A stretch of DNA of 64,000 nucleotides. Origin: Buxus sempervirens. Its lineage: Eukaryota; Streptophyta; Magnoliopsida; Buxales; Buxaceae. Shown here piece by piece: positions 1-10,488 of the stretch (the stretch's first letter is position 1; each line of letters opens with the position of its first letter). The position numbers and the translations under genes were made by a program. The notes under the pieces are model-generated. The model saw nothing but the letters and a program-made list of their open reading frames with translations, made no database searches and was not told the DNA's origin. The DNA lies in assembly GCA_947561395.2 (NCBI GenBank), contig OX387182.1:34775949-34839948 (forward strand). Direction: 5' to 3'.

Positions 1-367
1 TTAGTAGAAAGTCAACTTTCGGCTCCCCTCAAGTTTGATTGGCCCGCAGAACCTTCATCCGGACTTCGATTCCTGCAAACTCAATCGCGTTGGAACCGTG
101 TAGGGATTCTCTATTCATTGAGATAAAGCGAGGTGGCCAATTATCACTTGATCAAAAGTCAACTTTTTGTCCCCTTAGGGTTTTGACTTTTCTGCTGTCT
201 TTTAGCACATTTTTTGTTTTCTTCTTTTCTTCTCTTTTTTTCTTTTTGGTTTGATCAAAATTTGGGTGCTTATAGCCCCCATAGGGTTTGAATTTTCAGC
301 TAGGGTTTTGAGCTGTTTTGCTGTCTTTTAGCAGATTTTTGGTTTGACCAAAATTTGGGTGCTTACA
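1..367 (-). mobile_element. LTR terminal piece (Tat/Ogre type), minus orientation
   Basis: This piece matches, in the same orientation, the right-hand end of element C's LTR (about 48960-49329) and, inverted, the starts of the LTRs at 14645 and 42744. Shared landmarks are the repeated phrases about a title-like 'caactcagtt / ggaaccgt' block, 'ttgatcaaaaagtcaactt' and the terminal 'gtgcttaca', which is the minus-strand LTR start TGTAAGCAC. The last 190 bases hold an imperfect tandem duplication of the LTR terminus (about 176-273 and 294-367). The left edge of the window cuts the piece. It is a fossil fragment with no coding content. Confidence 0.75.
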
Positions 368-1607
368 GGAGGCACGCAAATCCATGCTCCCCACGGTGCG
401 GTGTTTTCCGATGCGCGCAAAACATTGTTGTTTGGTGTGTGGCTTGAGCCTTCATGGGTCTCCTTTCCTCATCCCTTATAAGGAAAGGAGGTAGATCATC
501 ATCGGTGCCAGGTGGGAGTCTCTATACTCCCCATTTCGAAACCCAAATGGTTGATTAAAGGCAATGATCCCTTCTATTTTGAAAGCCCCATGAAAGAGCC
601 ATTTTAGCCAAAATCGAGCATCTGAACCACTGTGAGCTCGCTCTGGAGCTCACAGCAAATCACGAACCCTCCAGGGAAGCCGGCGAATGTGACCCCATCA
701 ATATTTTGGCCGTTATTAGGATTCGGGTCGGATTTGCACACTCAGTGCGGATTAGACCCAACCGCACTCCATGTGCGGATCAGCCCCAACCGCACTCCAT
801 GTGCGGTTAGGCCTGATCTGCATAGGGTATGCGGTCAGGCCCACTCAACCCTTTAAACCCATTTTATTTGACATGGATCACCCGGTTTGACCCTATTTTA
901 ACCAATTTGAACCATTTGGGCTTTCGGGTTAACCCAAGCCCCAATTTTGAGACTTGGGCCCATTTGAGCCCACCAAGGCATTGTGGGTCTTCCAACGGGG
1001 CCCACACCTAGTCTGGCCCATACTGGGTCCATTTAATAATGGACCCCAGGCCACTTGGTTAATTGTCCATGGCCCGTGTCCAAGCCCATTGAGTCCTAAA
1101 AACCTTAACCCACTTAATTTGTATATTTAATTAACCCAAAACCAAATAACCTAATCCGAAATAGGGTTACCCAATAACCCTATTGAGCCATGGGCTTACT
1201 TAAGCCCAACTTGGTAACCGATGGGCCTTCTAACGAGGCCCACATCTGACCCACTTCACCAAAGAATGAGCAAGATAAAATCAATTAAAATGGGCCTGCA
1301 CCTTCAATGGTGCCCACTCAGACTGAATAATTGTACATGATGGATTAGGAATAGGGTGAGACTAAGTTGACTCAAACAAGGGAGACCTGAGGGACCCACT
1401 AGACCAACGAGGCGGGCCGGGGTGTCTTCGAACTTCCTCAGACGTAACCGAGAACTTACCCAGAAACTCTAAAAAGCTATAGACCAGTCAAATTAGACTT
1501 GTTTAGGCACCACTGAGTCTACCTACACCTCTCAGGTAGTGGCGACTCTGATTATCCCGAGGCACACGTCATGCATGCGCCTCGTCGTGCGAGATCACGT
1601 GCGCACA
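368..1607 (+). mobile_element. Downstream part of a Tat/Ogre-type LTR, plus orientation
   Basis: This is homologous, inverted, to 40805-41995 and 37720-38500. It is rich in 'gggcccatt' phrases and ends with the same 'gtggcgactc ... gtgcgcaca' terminus seen in the other LTRs. A cluster of inverted repeats (CCGCACTCCATGTGCGG type) lies at 727-835, in the U5-like half. The LTR start and TATA half are missing, so it is a partial copy. It lies between two LTR pieces of opposite orientation, which shows rearrangement by nested insertion. Confidence 0.7.
727..835. repeat. Cluster of imperfect palindromes (CCGCA...TGCGG) in an LTR
   Basis: Three to four short inverted repeats with arms of the CCGCA/TGCGG type (for example CCGCACTCCATGTGCGG) lie in a row. 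The same word recurs in the LTRs at 37720-40598 and 40805-41995, which are the closest relatives of this LTR. Function is not known; see the finding on LTR palindrome cassettes. Confidence 0.7.
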
Positions 1608-1827
1608 CCCGAGATTTGTTCTGCCTATAAATCCTTCATTTAGACCCTGATCCTGGAAAACTCAGTTGCATTGGAATAGTATTGAAAATTCCTATCCCTC
1701 GGGATAGGGCAGAGCGGCGATCTTGAATTTGATCAGAAAGTCACTTTTTGCCCCTTAGGGTTTTGAGTTGGCTGTTAGGATTTTCCCTTCCGGCACTTCT
1801 AGGAGGTGCAAAAATGAAGTGCTTACA
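1608..1827 (-). mobile_element. Start of the 3' LTR of element A
   Basis: The LTR start on the minus strand is TGTAAGCACTTCATTTTTGC at 1827 going left. About 220 bp matches the other LTR starts of this family before the sequence switches to an LTR piece in the opposite orientation. The immediate right flank is a polypurine tract, which identifies this as the 3' LTR. Confidence 0.7.
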
Positions 1828-1845
1828 ACAGTCCCTCTTTGCCGG
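1828..1845 (-). promoter_or_regulatory. Polypurine tract of element A
   Basis: Read on the minus strand it is CCGGCAAAGAGGGACTGT, directly before the LTR start. Element C has the near-identical CCGGCAAAGAGGGGCAGC before its LTR at 49329. In this family the tract primes plus-strand DNA synthesis. Confidence 0.65.
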
Positions 1846-4560
1846 AGTCACCTTGCAGATGAACGGTAAAGAATAAAAGAACCTCGTTTTTGCGCCACGC
1901 ATTTCTATCGACACGGTTGACGAGCTAAGTCCTTTCGATGTTTCTAATGAAAGGGAAGTGCCAAATGACATGGCTTTCACTTCCTGGCTTCGGAGTTTGC
2001 TTACCCTTAGTTTCTCGAGTTTTTCAGAGCAACTCCTAGTCCTTTGGTTTAAATTAAAAAGAAGGGGTTGGACCTGAGCTTGCCAACCTGTTTCGGCGTT
2101 GATGCAAGACACTCGACAATGTTCTTCTCTCTTGTTTGTTCCATTAAAGCTTTTAGGTGATTTCAGATTTGACTTCTTTTACCCTTTTCTTTGGACTTAG
2201 GACAATTCTTTTTTAGTGGCTAGGGGTTGGCAGAGAGGGTACGGAAGGAAGGAGAGAGGAGGAAGGAAGGAGGAGGTGCTCTTGCTGCTGTTTGGTACCT
2301 CAAGGGGGCTCTCACACCTGTCCTATTCTACTTACAAAAGTGGAAAATCCAAAATTACAAAAAGGGGCAGACTCCCCCAACAGTTCTCTATTCTGCCTTC
2401 TGCTGCAATTCTTACCATTTCTTTCTTCTGGAGGGGATTGTCTCTTGACGGGGTTCTGGATCTTCTTTGGCACAGCTTCCTTCATTGGAGAAAGCAGGAC
2501 TTGGTCTTTTGCTCTTGCCCTCCTACGAGAAAGTCTTCTTTCCCTCGGGGAAGAGTTCTCTCGCTGGTTCCCTTTTTAGGGTGAGGTAGGGGCCTCCTGG
2601 TTCGGAATAACTCCACTGGGGATTGGCGAGAGAATAGCCTATTTCCTTTGTGAGCTCTTCTGCTTGCCCAGTGTCTTTTGTAGCACCTTGTGGGCAGATT
2701 CCCTGTCATCCTCTATTTTGAGATACCACTCTTCGTTGTTGGAGGCACTCTTCTGGGGATTGAGGAGAGGGTATCTGTTTTCTTTGGAAGGGCCTGTCTT
2801 TTCATCCGTCTTCGACGGTCTCTTTCCTTTCCTTGATTGTACCTGCGAAGAAGGAAAGGGAATAAAATGTCAGTTGAAGCCTTGCTGGGGAAGTGTATGT
2901 AAAAGCATTTTCTTTCTTTTTCTTTTTCGAGCCTTGTTTTCTTTGTTTTTGGCTATCAAGGTGCTTCTTGACATCCTCCGGTTTTTCTGCCTTGTACAGG
3001 CCTGCAAAATTCTCACAAAGTAGTGAGGTATCTGAAATTCAAGCCATAAGCAATTATGGCGTACTGGGTTCTTTTGTGTGTGCGAGGGCACATAACTGAA
3101 ATAAAATATTTTTCAGAAATTTTGTACAAGTGATTTAAAAGAAATGGCAGGACCCGTGACCATGGTAAATTGCCTTGTCAACTCGAAGTGTTTTGGGATG
3201 GTGTGCTCTACACGCATTCCCATGAGATTCCTGACTTGTGTCATAAAGATTTTGCAATTTAGGGTTTTTCCTTGGGGTTAGGGCCTGCCCCAATTTACAT
3301 GTTCTTGGCCGACTTTTGTGCATCATGTCCCATAGATCCGAGAGGTTTTGAAAGTAGGACGAAACATTGGCTTGGTTTTAAGTTTGAGAAATGATGGGTT
3401 ATAAGGCTCAAGTTCTTATCTTTTCATTCTCAGGTTAACTTTGTGTCTGGTCGATATTCATTCTTTTTAGATTCCTTCATCACTAATCTGCATGAATCCA
3501 ATTGTCACATTCTCTGCAATTAGAAAGGACTTTCTTGTGGGATGAAACAAAGGCTGAGGTTTTTGGTTTGTGAAAGAAATGGAATATGGCTCAAAGTCTT
3601 TTGTAATTGGGTCAAGTCATGTTCTACCACTTTGGGCTTTGCCAATGCCTTTACACTTTCCTTTTTGCTTTTAAGGCCTTTTATGACCTTTGCTTTTTCC
3701 TCTAGCATTTTTTCTTTTCCTTTCCTTTGCTTTGGGGTTATTTTGGCTTTTTGCTTTGATTAGCATGCCCCAATGTGCTTTCTGCTTTCTTTTTCTTTTT
3801 CTTTGTTTTTGCTCATTCTTGTCTTCTCTTCTTTACCAAGCATCGTATTTAGGGTTCATGACTCAGTGGGTTAGAAGGAAAAAGATTAGGCTCAAGTTGT
3901 TTCACTAGAGATATGATTTTGAGGGTAAGCAAAATAAAGCAAGGATGGCCTTTCTTCCTTTTGCAGAAGTTGTGATAACTTGGTTGAAATGTTTCATGCA
4001 AGTTCATTTAGGAATCCGTTCATCCTTCTTATTTTCTTTTTCAACTTTGCCCAAGTGTAGGGTGGCTAGACACAACACAGGTATTTGAATAACACGATCA
4101 AGCCCAAAATGTTTTGACTAGCGATTCATAAGATCCAGAATGCATGAAGGATGGCCTCTCATCCTTTCTTAAAGACATGTTAGAAGTCGGCCTTGGCCCT
4201 TAACTGGTTTAGGCACTTTCTCTTTTCGTTGTTTTCCTCTCTTTTCCCTCAAGGATCGCTTTGCCCCAGTGTAGAGGTAATCAAGGCCTGGATCAGGAAG
4301 GGATTGCCTTTGGCTCAGTCAAGGTTCTCATAGGACAGTGTACTGCACCCAGTTGATGACACCTTTGAGCAACTAGTCATCTTTCCATGATTGTCGTCAT
4401 GCCAAAAAAGGATGTGGTCTCAGAGCGATGTCATCATCAACCCGAGCACTTGCCATTTTTTTTAAGAGAAAAATATGTAAATAAGAAAATTGTTCAAATG
4501 TTCATTAAGAAGTTCATTAATAGCTATAACAAAAAGCATCAGGAGTAAAGAAAACCGCCT
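1846..4560 (-). other. Conserved non-coding 3' region of element A
   Basis: About 2.7 kb without a convincing ORF; the short open frames here are low-complexity or shadows. It is homologous to the 3' non-coding region of element C (49348-51059 and 53446-53860), to 29340-29740 in element F, and, inverted, to 13900-14644 in element B. Shared landmarks are a block around 1885-2150, phrases near 3390-3600 ('aggacgaaac ... ggctcaa') and a block at 4370-4450 ('gagcgatgtcatcatc'). Retention of a long non-coding stretch by several copies suggests a role in the element's life cycle, but none is known to me. Confidence 0.55.
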
Positions 4561-4561
4561 T

Positions 4562-5251
4562 TTAAAAGTCGGCTTTGTGGGTTGCAAAGGGCACATAGCT
4601 CCAGCTCCTCAGTGGCGATTTGTCTTCTTTGTTGACTTCAGCTTTCTTCTCTGGTTCAATTCTGTGAGTCATGACCATGTTGATGAATTCTTCTGGGTCA
4701 CTTTCATCTAATGATGTGTATTCCGGTTCCTCAACCGCACGGGCCAACTCATCCTAGCCTTCCTCTGAGTCAGATATGTCGATGAAGGTGGGACTGGATG
4801 GTGGCACTCCTTCGACTGTGACATCAGGAACACCGGGCCACAGGGGCATCCCATGTGAGGGGGAGGTGAGGAGATCGGACTCTGGCGATGGTATGTCAGC
4901 AAGGAATGGCAGATGTAGTTTCAACTCCGACGTTGCAGACAAGCAATCAGGAGGCCCTTTAGCAGACCTTTGTGGAGGGACTTCCAGAATATCAACTGAC
5001 GAATTTGAAATATGTGGCCTACCTCGGAACATGAATCCTTCAGAACTGCCCACTCCTTTCCTGGCCGGAGGTGACGGGGACTCACTGATCCATCCACATT
5101 CAATTGGGCGCCATGGCTCGGTGACTTCTTCGTTGCTTTGAGGGTCATCCTGGATCACGCAGATGTAAGTATCTGGGTTTTCTTCAGCTTTGGATTCTTT
5201 AGTGGGAGCTGGTGGAGTGTCTTCTTCATCCCCTTTTCCGATGATAATCAC
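4562..5251 (-). pseudogene. Element A: remnant of the protease-to-RT linker region
   Basis: Two minus-strand frames (4754-5251 and 4562-4747) resemble a stretch of element C at 57561-58379. Both share a 'Y-C-V/M-I' segment after a proline-rich acidic stretch, and a short block 'NKEDKSPLRSW ... PFAT' (NKEDKAPLKNW ... PFAT in C). In element C this lies between protease and reverse transcriptase. In A it is followed by non-coding DNA, so the pol part was lost or never present. The function of the linker in the family is not known to me. It is broken. Confidence 0.55.
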
Positions 5252-5299
5252 TGCCGGAAGATTGGTCTCCTCCTGGAGGTATACCCTTACTATTTGACC

Positions 5300-6960
5300 T
5301 GGCCATCCAATTAGTACTGATGGGTCAAACTACTCATTGTTGCCTTCGCTACTATTCACCTAGTTTATTGGCTTGTTGGTGGATGCCTTAGAATGATCCG
5401 AGAGAGGGTTGGTGGAAATACCTGTGGTAGGAATCAGTTCTGGAGGATTGACCGAGATACACTTATTGTAAATCAAGTCTTGTACATCATGTCTTAAATC
5501 CCAACAACGGTTGGTATGGTGTCCAGGAGCTCTCATGTGGTACTCACAGTACTCATTGGTGTTGTAAGAGCGACTATTGGTTGGCTGCTTCTTCTGTAGA
5601 TACCCTTTCTTCATCAGGGTTGGAAGCAGTTCTGCCAATGAGTAAGGGAGTAGCATGAACACCCTACTCCACCTTGCTTGGATTTCTTCTCTGGACCGTC
5701 TTGGCTATCCTGCAAACTATACCCCTCAGCCAATGTTCTGATTTTCCTTTCTATCTGGTGCTGAGAAGTGGAAAGGCCCGTTTGGCTGGACATAGTTAAC
5801 AATTTCATCTTCTTGCTTTCTCTCCATACCTCTTCAACCATTGGGGTTCCTTCTTAGCATTGCCGGCTCTGTCGCAAAGCCTACCACTCTTCCAGATTTT
5901 ACTCCATCCTCTATTCTATCTGCCACCACAACAAGGTCCACAAAGCTTGCAGCACACTGCCCCAGTAAAAGTGTATAGTAGGGCTGTACCAGTGTCGAGA
6001 TGAATAGCATTACCATTTCTTTTTCCAGCATGGGAGGTTGGACCACTGCTACTACTTCCCGCCATCTCTTTGCGTACTCACGAATGGACTCGGTGTTTTT
6101 CTTGAACATGTTCTGAAGTTCCATCCAAGTAGGAAGGACCTCAGTATTGAACTTAAAGTGCTTGAGGAATGTTCTTGCAAGATCGTCCCATGTTCTAATT
6201 TGGTTCCTATCCAGACTAGTAAACCATTTTTGTGCCGACCCTGTCAACGAGCGTTGGAAGAATTGAACCATGATTCTTTCATCATGTGCATACTGGAACA
6301 TGTCCCCATGGTATGCTCGGGGTGTAACAATGGACACCTGCTTCCATCAAACTTTACAAAATCAGGGCATTTGAACTTTGGTGGGAGTTGCAGATTTGGG
6401 AAGAATCCCAGCCTATCCAATGAGGCTTCTCTTGGCATAGGGCCTCTGTTCATGCTCAGCATTTGCTCCTTCAGATTTTGTATCTCAGCTTGCATCTGTG
6501 CCATGACACCTGTCACTTCTTGCGCTCAGTACCACTCTTCTTCTTCATGCTCCATTCCTGGTGGCACTATTTGTTGTGGGATGGTAAGAGGTGCCGGAAT
6601 TTGTAGATGCTGCTTTGGTTGGACTGGCAAAGGTTGTGGGATCGGTTGTTATAGCAGTTGTAGGTTCAGCTGCGGAAGAGCTGGTGGTGGCTGTTCTGGT
6701 GGGATTTGCAGTGGTTGAGGGGCCGGTTGCTGTAGTTGTGGTGCCGGTGGTTGTAGCCGAGGTACTGGCTGTTGTGGCGGAGGTATTGGCAGCTGTTGTT
6801 GCGGTGCTTGGGGTCTCTTTATTTGTTGCACCATGGCGATCATCATGGTCGACATGCTGGCCATCTGTTGGCTGAGGCCGGTGATTACTGGATGGTTCTC
6901 CAGTCTCTCCTACTCCTAAGGTGGTGGTGGAGGCAGTGTTTGCTCCTCGACAGGATCCAT
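5300..6960 (-). pseudogene. gag: Element A gag
   Basis: The minus-strand gag starts MDP at 6960, as in element C (61690). A proline/glutamine-rich N-terminal part (6649-6864) follows, then the retrotransposon gag core (5834-6516) with motifs such as MVQFFQRSLTGSAQKWF and REYAKRWRE. A C-terminal part (5360-5662) has the plant Tat-type Cys/His cluster CEYHMRAPGHHTNRC followed by WDLRHDVQDLI. Gag forms the particle that packages element RNA. The best match inside the window is to the gags of B and C, with A the more divergent of the three. The reading is interrupted a few times, so the copy looks broken. No reverse transcriptase follows. Confidence 0.75.
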
Positions 6961-7929
6961 CTGAAGCCCCCTTTCGGAACGCAAAAGGTACAGGCTACGA
7001 TTCGCAATCTTCAAACCTTGGAAAATGAAAAAGTAGACAGGTTAGTGTAAAGAACTCTTATTGTATGAAGACATGTTGCATGTTAATGTAGACTATTATG
7101 ATTTTCTGATTTCAAGTTAGACGTCATTCGACAACCAAGGGAGATTCGATTACTGATCTCTTTTTAGTTGCCATTCGGAGACAAGGGGAGAGTCCCTGGA
7201 TTGATCTCTTTTTAGTCGCCATTCGGAGACAAGGGAAGAATCCCTAGATTTGATATCTTTTTAGTCGACATTCAGAAACAAGGGGAGAGTCCCTAGATTT
7301 GATCTCTTTTTAGTTGCCGTTCGGAGACAAGGGGAGAGTCCTTGGATTTGATCTCTTTTTAGTCGTCATTCGGAAACAAGGGGAGAGTCAGTCCCCGGAT
7401 TTGATCTCTTTTTAGTCGCCATTTCGAGACAAGGGGAGAGTCCCTGGATTTAGTTTAAGACCAAAGATTGGTTTGAGATCAAAACTTAATTTACAAGAAT
7501 TGATTTTTGAAGGTTAGGTTGAAACCATTTGATCTTTGACTTATTTGATCGGGTTGACCCTTCTTCTGATTTGAAATCAATTTTTTTTTTGAGAACTTTG
7601 TTTGAGCTTTATTTAGTTTAACTGATGGCCATCAACAAGGAATAGACACTCCTTCATTTTCCCGATTTATTATTTTGACTAAGTCGCAACCATTTGATCT
7701 TGATTAGGCTAAAGCTGTCTTTTCTTGATTAAGCTGAAGCTGGTTAAGGCATGTAGAGCTAAAACCATTTATTGTCTTAAGGCAATTTTGATGTATGCCC
7801 AGAGGCGATTTGATGTATGCCCACAGGCGATTTGATTTTGGAAATTTTTTGTGCATTTTTAAAAACAAGTTTGACCTAGAATGTCTGTGTAAATGATCTC
7901 GAAGGGCGTGCACATAATGCATGAACAGG
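6961..7929 (-). other. 5' leader of element A
   Basis: This is the untranslated leader between gag and the lost 5' LTR. It holds the tandem repeats at 7105-7455. The remaining part (7456-7929) has no ORF worth calling. Element B's LTR begins at 7930 and ends the visible leader, so A's primer-binding site and 5' LTR are not seen. Confidence 0.55.
7105..7455 (-). repeat. Tandem repeat, about seven units of 48-53 bp, in the leader of element A
   Basis: The units start with GATCTCTTTTTAGTCGCC on the plus strand and recur at about 7155, 7203, 7252, 7301, 7350 and 7403. Each unit can fold two small hairpins: GTCGCC/GGAGAC around ATTC, and GGGGA/TCCCT around GAG. The leader of element C carries ten related units at 61861-62392. 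This is not a CRISPR: the units vary throughout and have no constant-repeat and unique-spacer pattern. Confidence 0.85.
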
Positions 7930-8175
7930 TGTCAGCACCCCATTTTTGCACAAGAAAATTGCCCAAGAATCATATCTTAAACCGGCATATATGTGGGCAC
8001 ATAAATATAGGTTTTTATAGTGGACCCGCCTTTTTGAACTAACAAGCCCATAATAAAGAGAATTCTGAGCCGATTCCCACCAAACCGTGCTCAAATCGGA
8101 TCTCAAACGGCTAAGTTATGAATAAAAGAAATAAAGGGCAATTTGGGGATTTGTATAAAACCGAAATTAGATGCC

Positions 8176-8213
8176 ACATGGCAGCCACGTATATGCCATG
8201 GTGGCTGCCATGT
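8176..8213. promoter_or_regulatory. Inverted repeat upstream of the TATA box in element B LTR
   Basis: The perfect 13-bp arms are ACATGGCAGCCAC (8176-8188) and GTGGCTGCCATGT (8201-8213) with a 12-nt spacer. One arm returns at 9959-9971 in the downstream half of the same LTR. It lies about 410 bp upstream of the TATA box. Confidence 0.8.
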
Positions 8214-8625
8214 AGCCAATGATAAATTAAAAATTTTGGGGTTCTTTTAGTAAATAAGTAAGTTTCCTAATGGGGTTTGTTATGCAAACAAATAAAAAAT
8301 TTAATAACAAAGTTAATAAAAGTTTTAAGATTAAAAGAAATTAAAAAAAAAACAAAGAGAAATGAGTTGGACAAATTGGTCCAACTCATATTCTCTTGAG
8401 ATATTGAAACTAAGCGTAAAAAATATAAGGCTAATAAAAATATGGGACAAAATAGACTTTGACCAAACCTAAATGAATGAAGGGTTTAAGAGAGGAATAG
8501 GAGGAGTTAGGGGTTTAGTTGCTTAAGAGAGGAAGAGGAGAAGTTAAGGAAATGAGAGGTTTAGGAGAGGAAGAGGAAAGGTTAGGGGTTAAAAAGTTGA
8601 AGGGGTGGGAATTCTCTATAAAAAG

Positions 8626-8635
8626 GCTAAAAGTT
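8626..8635 (+). promoter_or_regulatory. TATA box of element B LTR
   Basis: CTATAAAAAG lies in the plus-oriented LTR, preceded by AT-rich sequence and followed by a purine-rich leader. This is a standard TATA arrangement for an LTR promoter; the start site is inferred to be about 30 bp downstream. Confidence 0.55.
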
Positions 8636-10470
8636 GAGAGCAAAAAGGGGAAGGTGATCAAAGGAAGAGAGTTCTTTAAAAGAGAGAGAGAGAGAAAAAA
8701 AAAAGCAAAGAGGGAAGTGAGAAAAAGGAGGAAGAAGGTTGTGCAAAGAAAAAAAGAGGGAACATCAGGAGTTGAACTCACTAGCTTCCGGGAAATCAAT
8801 TCCGTACCAGTTTTTTTTTTCCTATTTTGTTTGTTGATTCTTTAATCAAGTTTTTTTTAAGTGTTGTTGAATTGTAAATGAAAAAATGATAATCCATCTG
8901 TTATGGCTGAACCTATAACTTTTTTACCTGTAAGATGATAATCCAAAGCATGGTCGATTTGATTGTTTGACAGGTATTGATTGTGTAGGTATATTTCTCT
9001 CATGCTATTCTTTTGCTGATTTGATTTGCCTTACGAAAATGGAAAAGAGTTCATAAAATCATTCCGAGAGAGTTCAGTCATTTGGTTACCCTGTTTCAGC
9101 ATCACTATGGTTTACATTTTACAATTTTGTTTTTTTTCTTTGCAAGAGCATGCATGTTGAAGTAATGTTTGGTTATAGTTTTTGCTGATTTTGTTTGTTT
9201 CTTCTTTTGGTTCTCAAGTTCAATGACTAGAGAGTTGTAAAACTCAAACAAAACAAGGAAGACAACAAAAAAAATGTAGATGGATTAGTTTAAATTACTA
9301 AATCGTGTTCTGTTCTTGCTCATGGAAAATCATGCATATTGAAAGAAAATCAAAGTTCTCCCGATTCATTCGAAATCACTCAAACCCATTTTCAGCAATT
9401 TAAATTATCATCTTCATGTCTTAGATGAGCCAAAAATGAGAACAAATCATCAACAATTGAGCAAGGAAATGGAAGTTGAGCAACTACTGTCCCAATTCGT
9501 TTTTTATAGGTGACAGCAGATTGTTCGATTGGTGTTGCTTCAAAACTCAATGAAATTGCATACTTTTTCCCACACCCAATTTTAGGGATCAAAGCCACCT
9601 TGTCAAGATGTTAAACTAGAAAATACAAAAGAAAATGGGTGCCATTAAAGAGAGCAAATACCAGCTGAATCAATGCTGTTTTCCCTATGACTTTTGCAAA
9701 TAAAAGGAATCATAGCTTTAATTAGTCTCTCCATATCATTCTAAAATCCTTTTTCCATTTTCTAAAGTTTTTGGATGTGTCTTTAAGTCATTTTCAAGGT
9801 TTTTTTTCTGATGCTTAATTGATAGGATTTCATTTCCAAAATTCAATACAGTGGATCAAGGGATGGGGTATTTGTTTTGTAAATTTAATAAAAAGTTGTG
9901 CTGCTTTTGATATTTTGAAAAATCACGGTTTCTATTTTCTTTCTTGTTCATAATGGACACATGGCAGCCACATGCATGATGCAAAAGTTAATAGAAAATG
10001 AAAAGGCAACATAAAAAAAAGTTCTCATTCTTTCGTTTTTTTTTTTACTTAGGTTTAACTCTTTTCTTATTTAGGCCTCTTCATTGTGGGACTTTTGTAA
10101 TATATTTTATGTGTGCTAACTTATTTAAAATTTTCAGTTCACTTAGTTTCCTTTCACAAAATTTAGCATAGTGATTTCCCAACCACTTTAAAACCCATGC
10201 ACACGTGATAAAAAAAATACAAAAAAAAAAAATACAAATAAAATAAAAATAAGAAAGCCCATTAAATATCCAACTAATTTAAGGGAACCCATTTCAATGG
10301 GGCAACCAGGGTGTTCAAGGACTTCCCTGAGTTGTAATTGGGTCACTTATTTGGAATCATTGGTGCAAACCGAAAATCAACAAGGTGTCTACCTGCACCA
10401 TTTAAGGTAGTGGCGACTCCATAATACATATAATACGCTTTTACCGTGCGCCCGAGGTGCACACAGCTTG

Positions 10471-10488
10471 GCGACTCCACTAGGGATT
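10471..10488 (+). promoter_or_regulatory. Primer-binding-like site of element B
   Basis: TGGCGACTCCACTAGGGA lies three bases after the LTR end. Its position and TGG start fit a site pairing with the CCA-end of a tRNA, used to prime minus-strand DNA synthesis. I have not identified the tRNA with certainty. Confidence 0.65.

Larger units (their letters stand above)
1608..7929 (-). mobile_element. Element A: gag-bearing Ty3/Gypsy (Tat/Ogre-type) element without pol
   Basis: On the minus strand the order is leader (6961-7929), gag (about 5300-6960), a short remnant of the region between protease and reverse transcriptase (4562-5251), a long non-coding region (about 1842-4560), a polypurine tract and the start of a 3' LTR (1608-1827). 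No reverse transcriptase, RNase H or integrase is present. The pol region is replaced by a direct step from the linker remnant to the non-coding region. The gag layout, leader repeats and 3' region match element C, so it belongs to the same broad family. It is broken, with several interruptions in gag. Its 5' end is cut by the insertion of element B at 7930. Confidence 0.7.
7930..10467 (+). mobile_element. 5' LTR of element B (2,538 bp)
   Basis: It begins TGTCAGCACCCCATTTTTGC and ends GTGCACACA, followed three bases later by a primer-binding-like site. It holds a palindrome at 8176-8213, a TATA box at 8626-8635 followed by a purine-rich stretch (about 8640-8760), and a second copy of the palindrome arm at 9959-9971. 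Its last 150 bp contain the family signature 'gtggcgactcc'. A lysine/glutamate-rich open frame at 8519-8845 is low-complexity and not called as a gene. There is otherwise no coding content. Confidence 0.82.

Noticed and set aside
1-1827. One intact LTR
   Set aside because: The parts switch orientation at about 368 and 1608, and no terminal pair with a target duplication is found.
6038-6718. 226-residue plus-strand frame rich in Cys and Gly
   Set aside because: It lies exactly opposite the gag of element A and has the odd composition of a shadow frame.
7105-7455. Regular ~49-bp repeats as a possible CRISPR array
   Set aside because: The whole unit is repeated and varies throughout, with no constant repeat plus unique spacers, and the setting is a plant retrotransposon leader.
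8519-8845. Lys/Glu/Arg-rich open frame in element B LTR
   Set aside because: It is a purine-rich low-complexity stretch after the TATA box; no domain and no start context.
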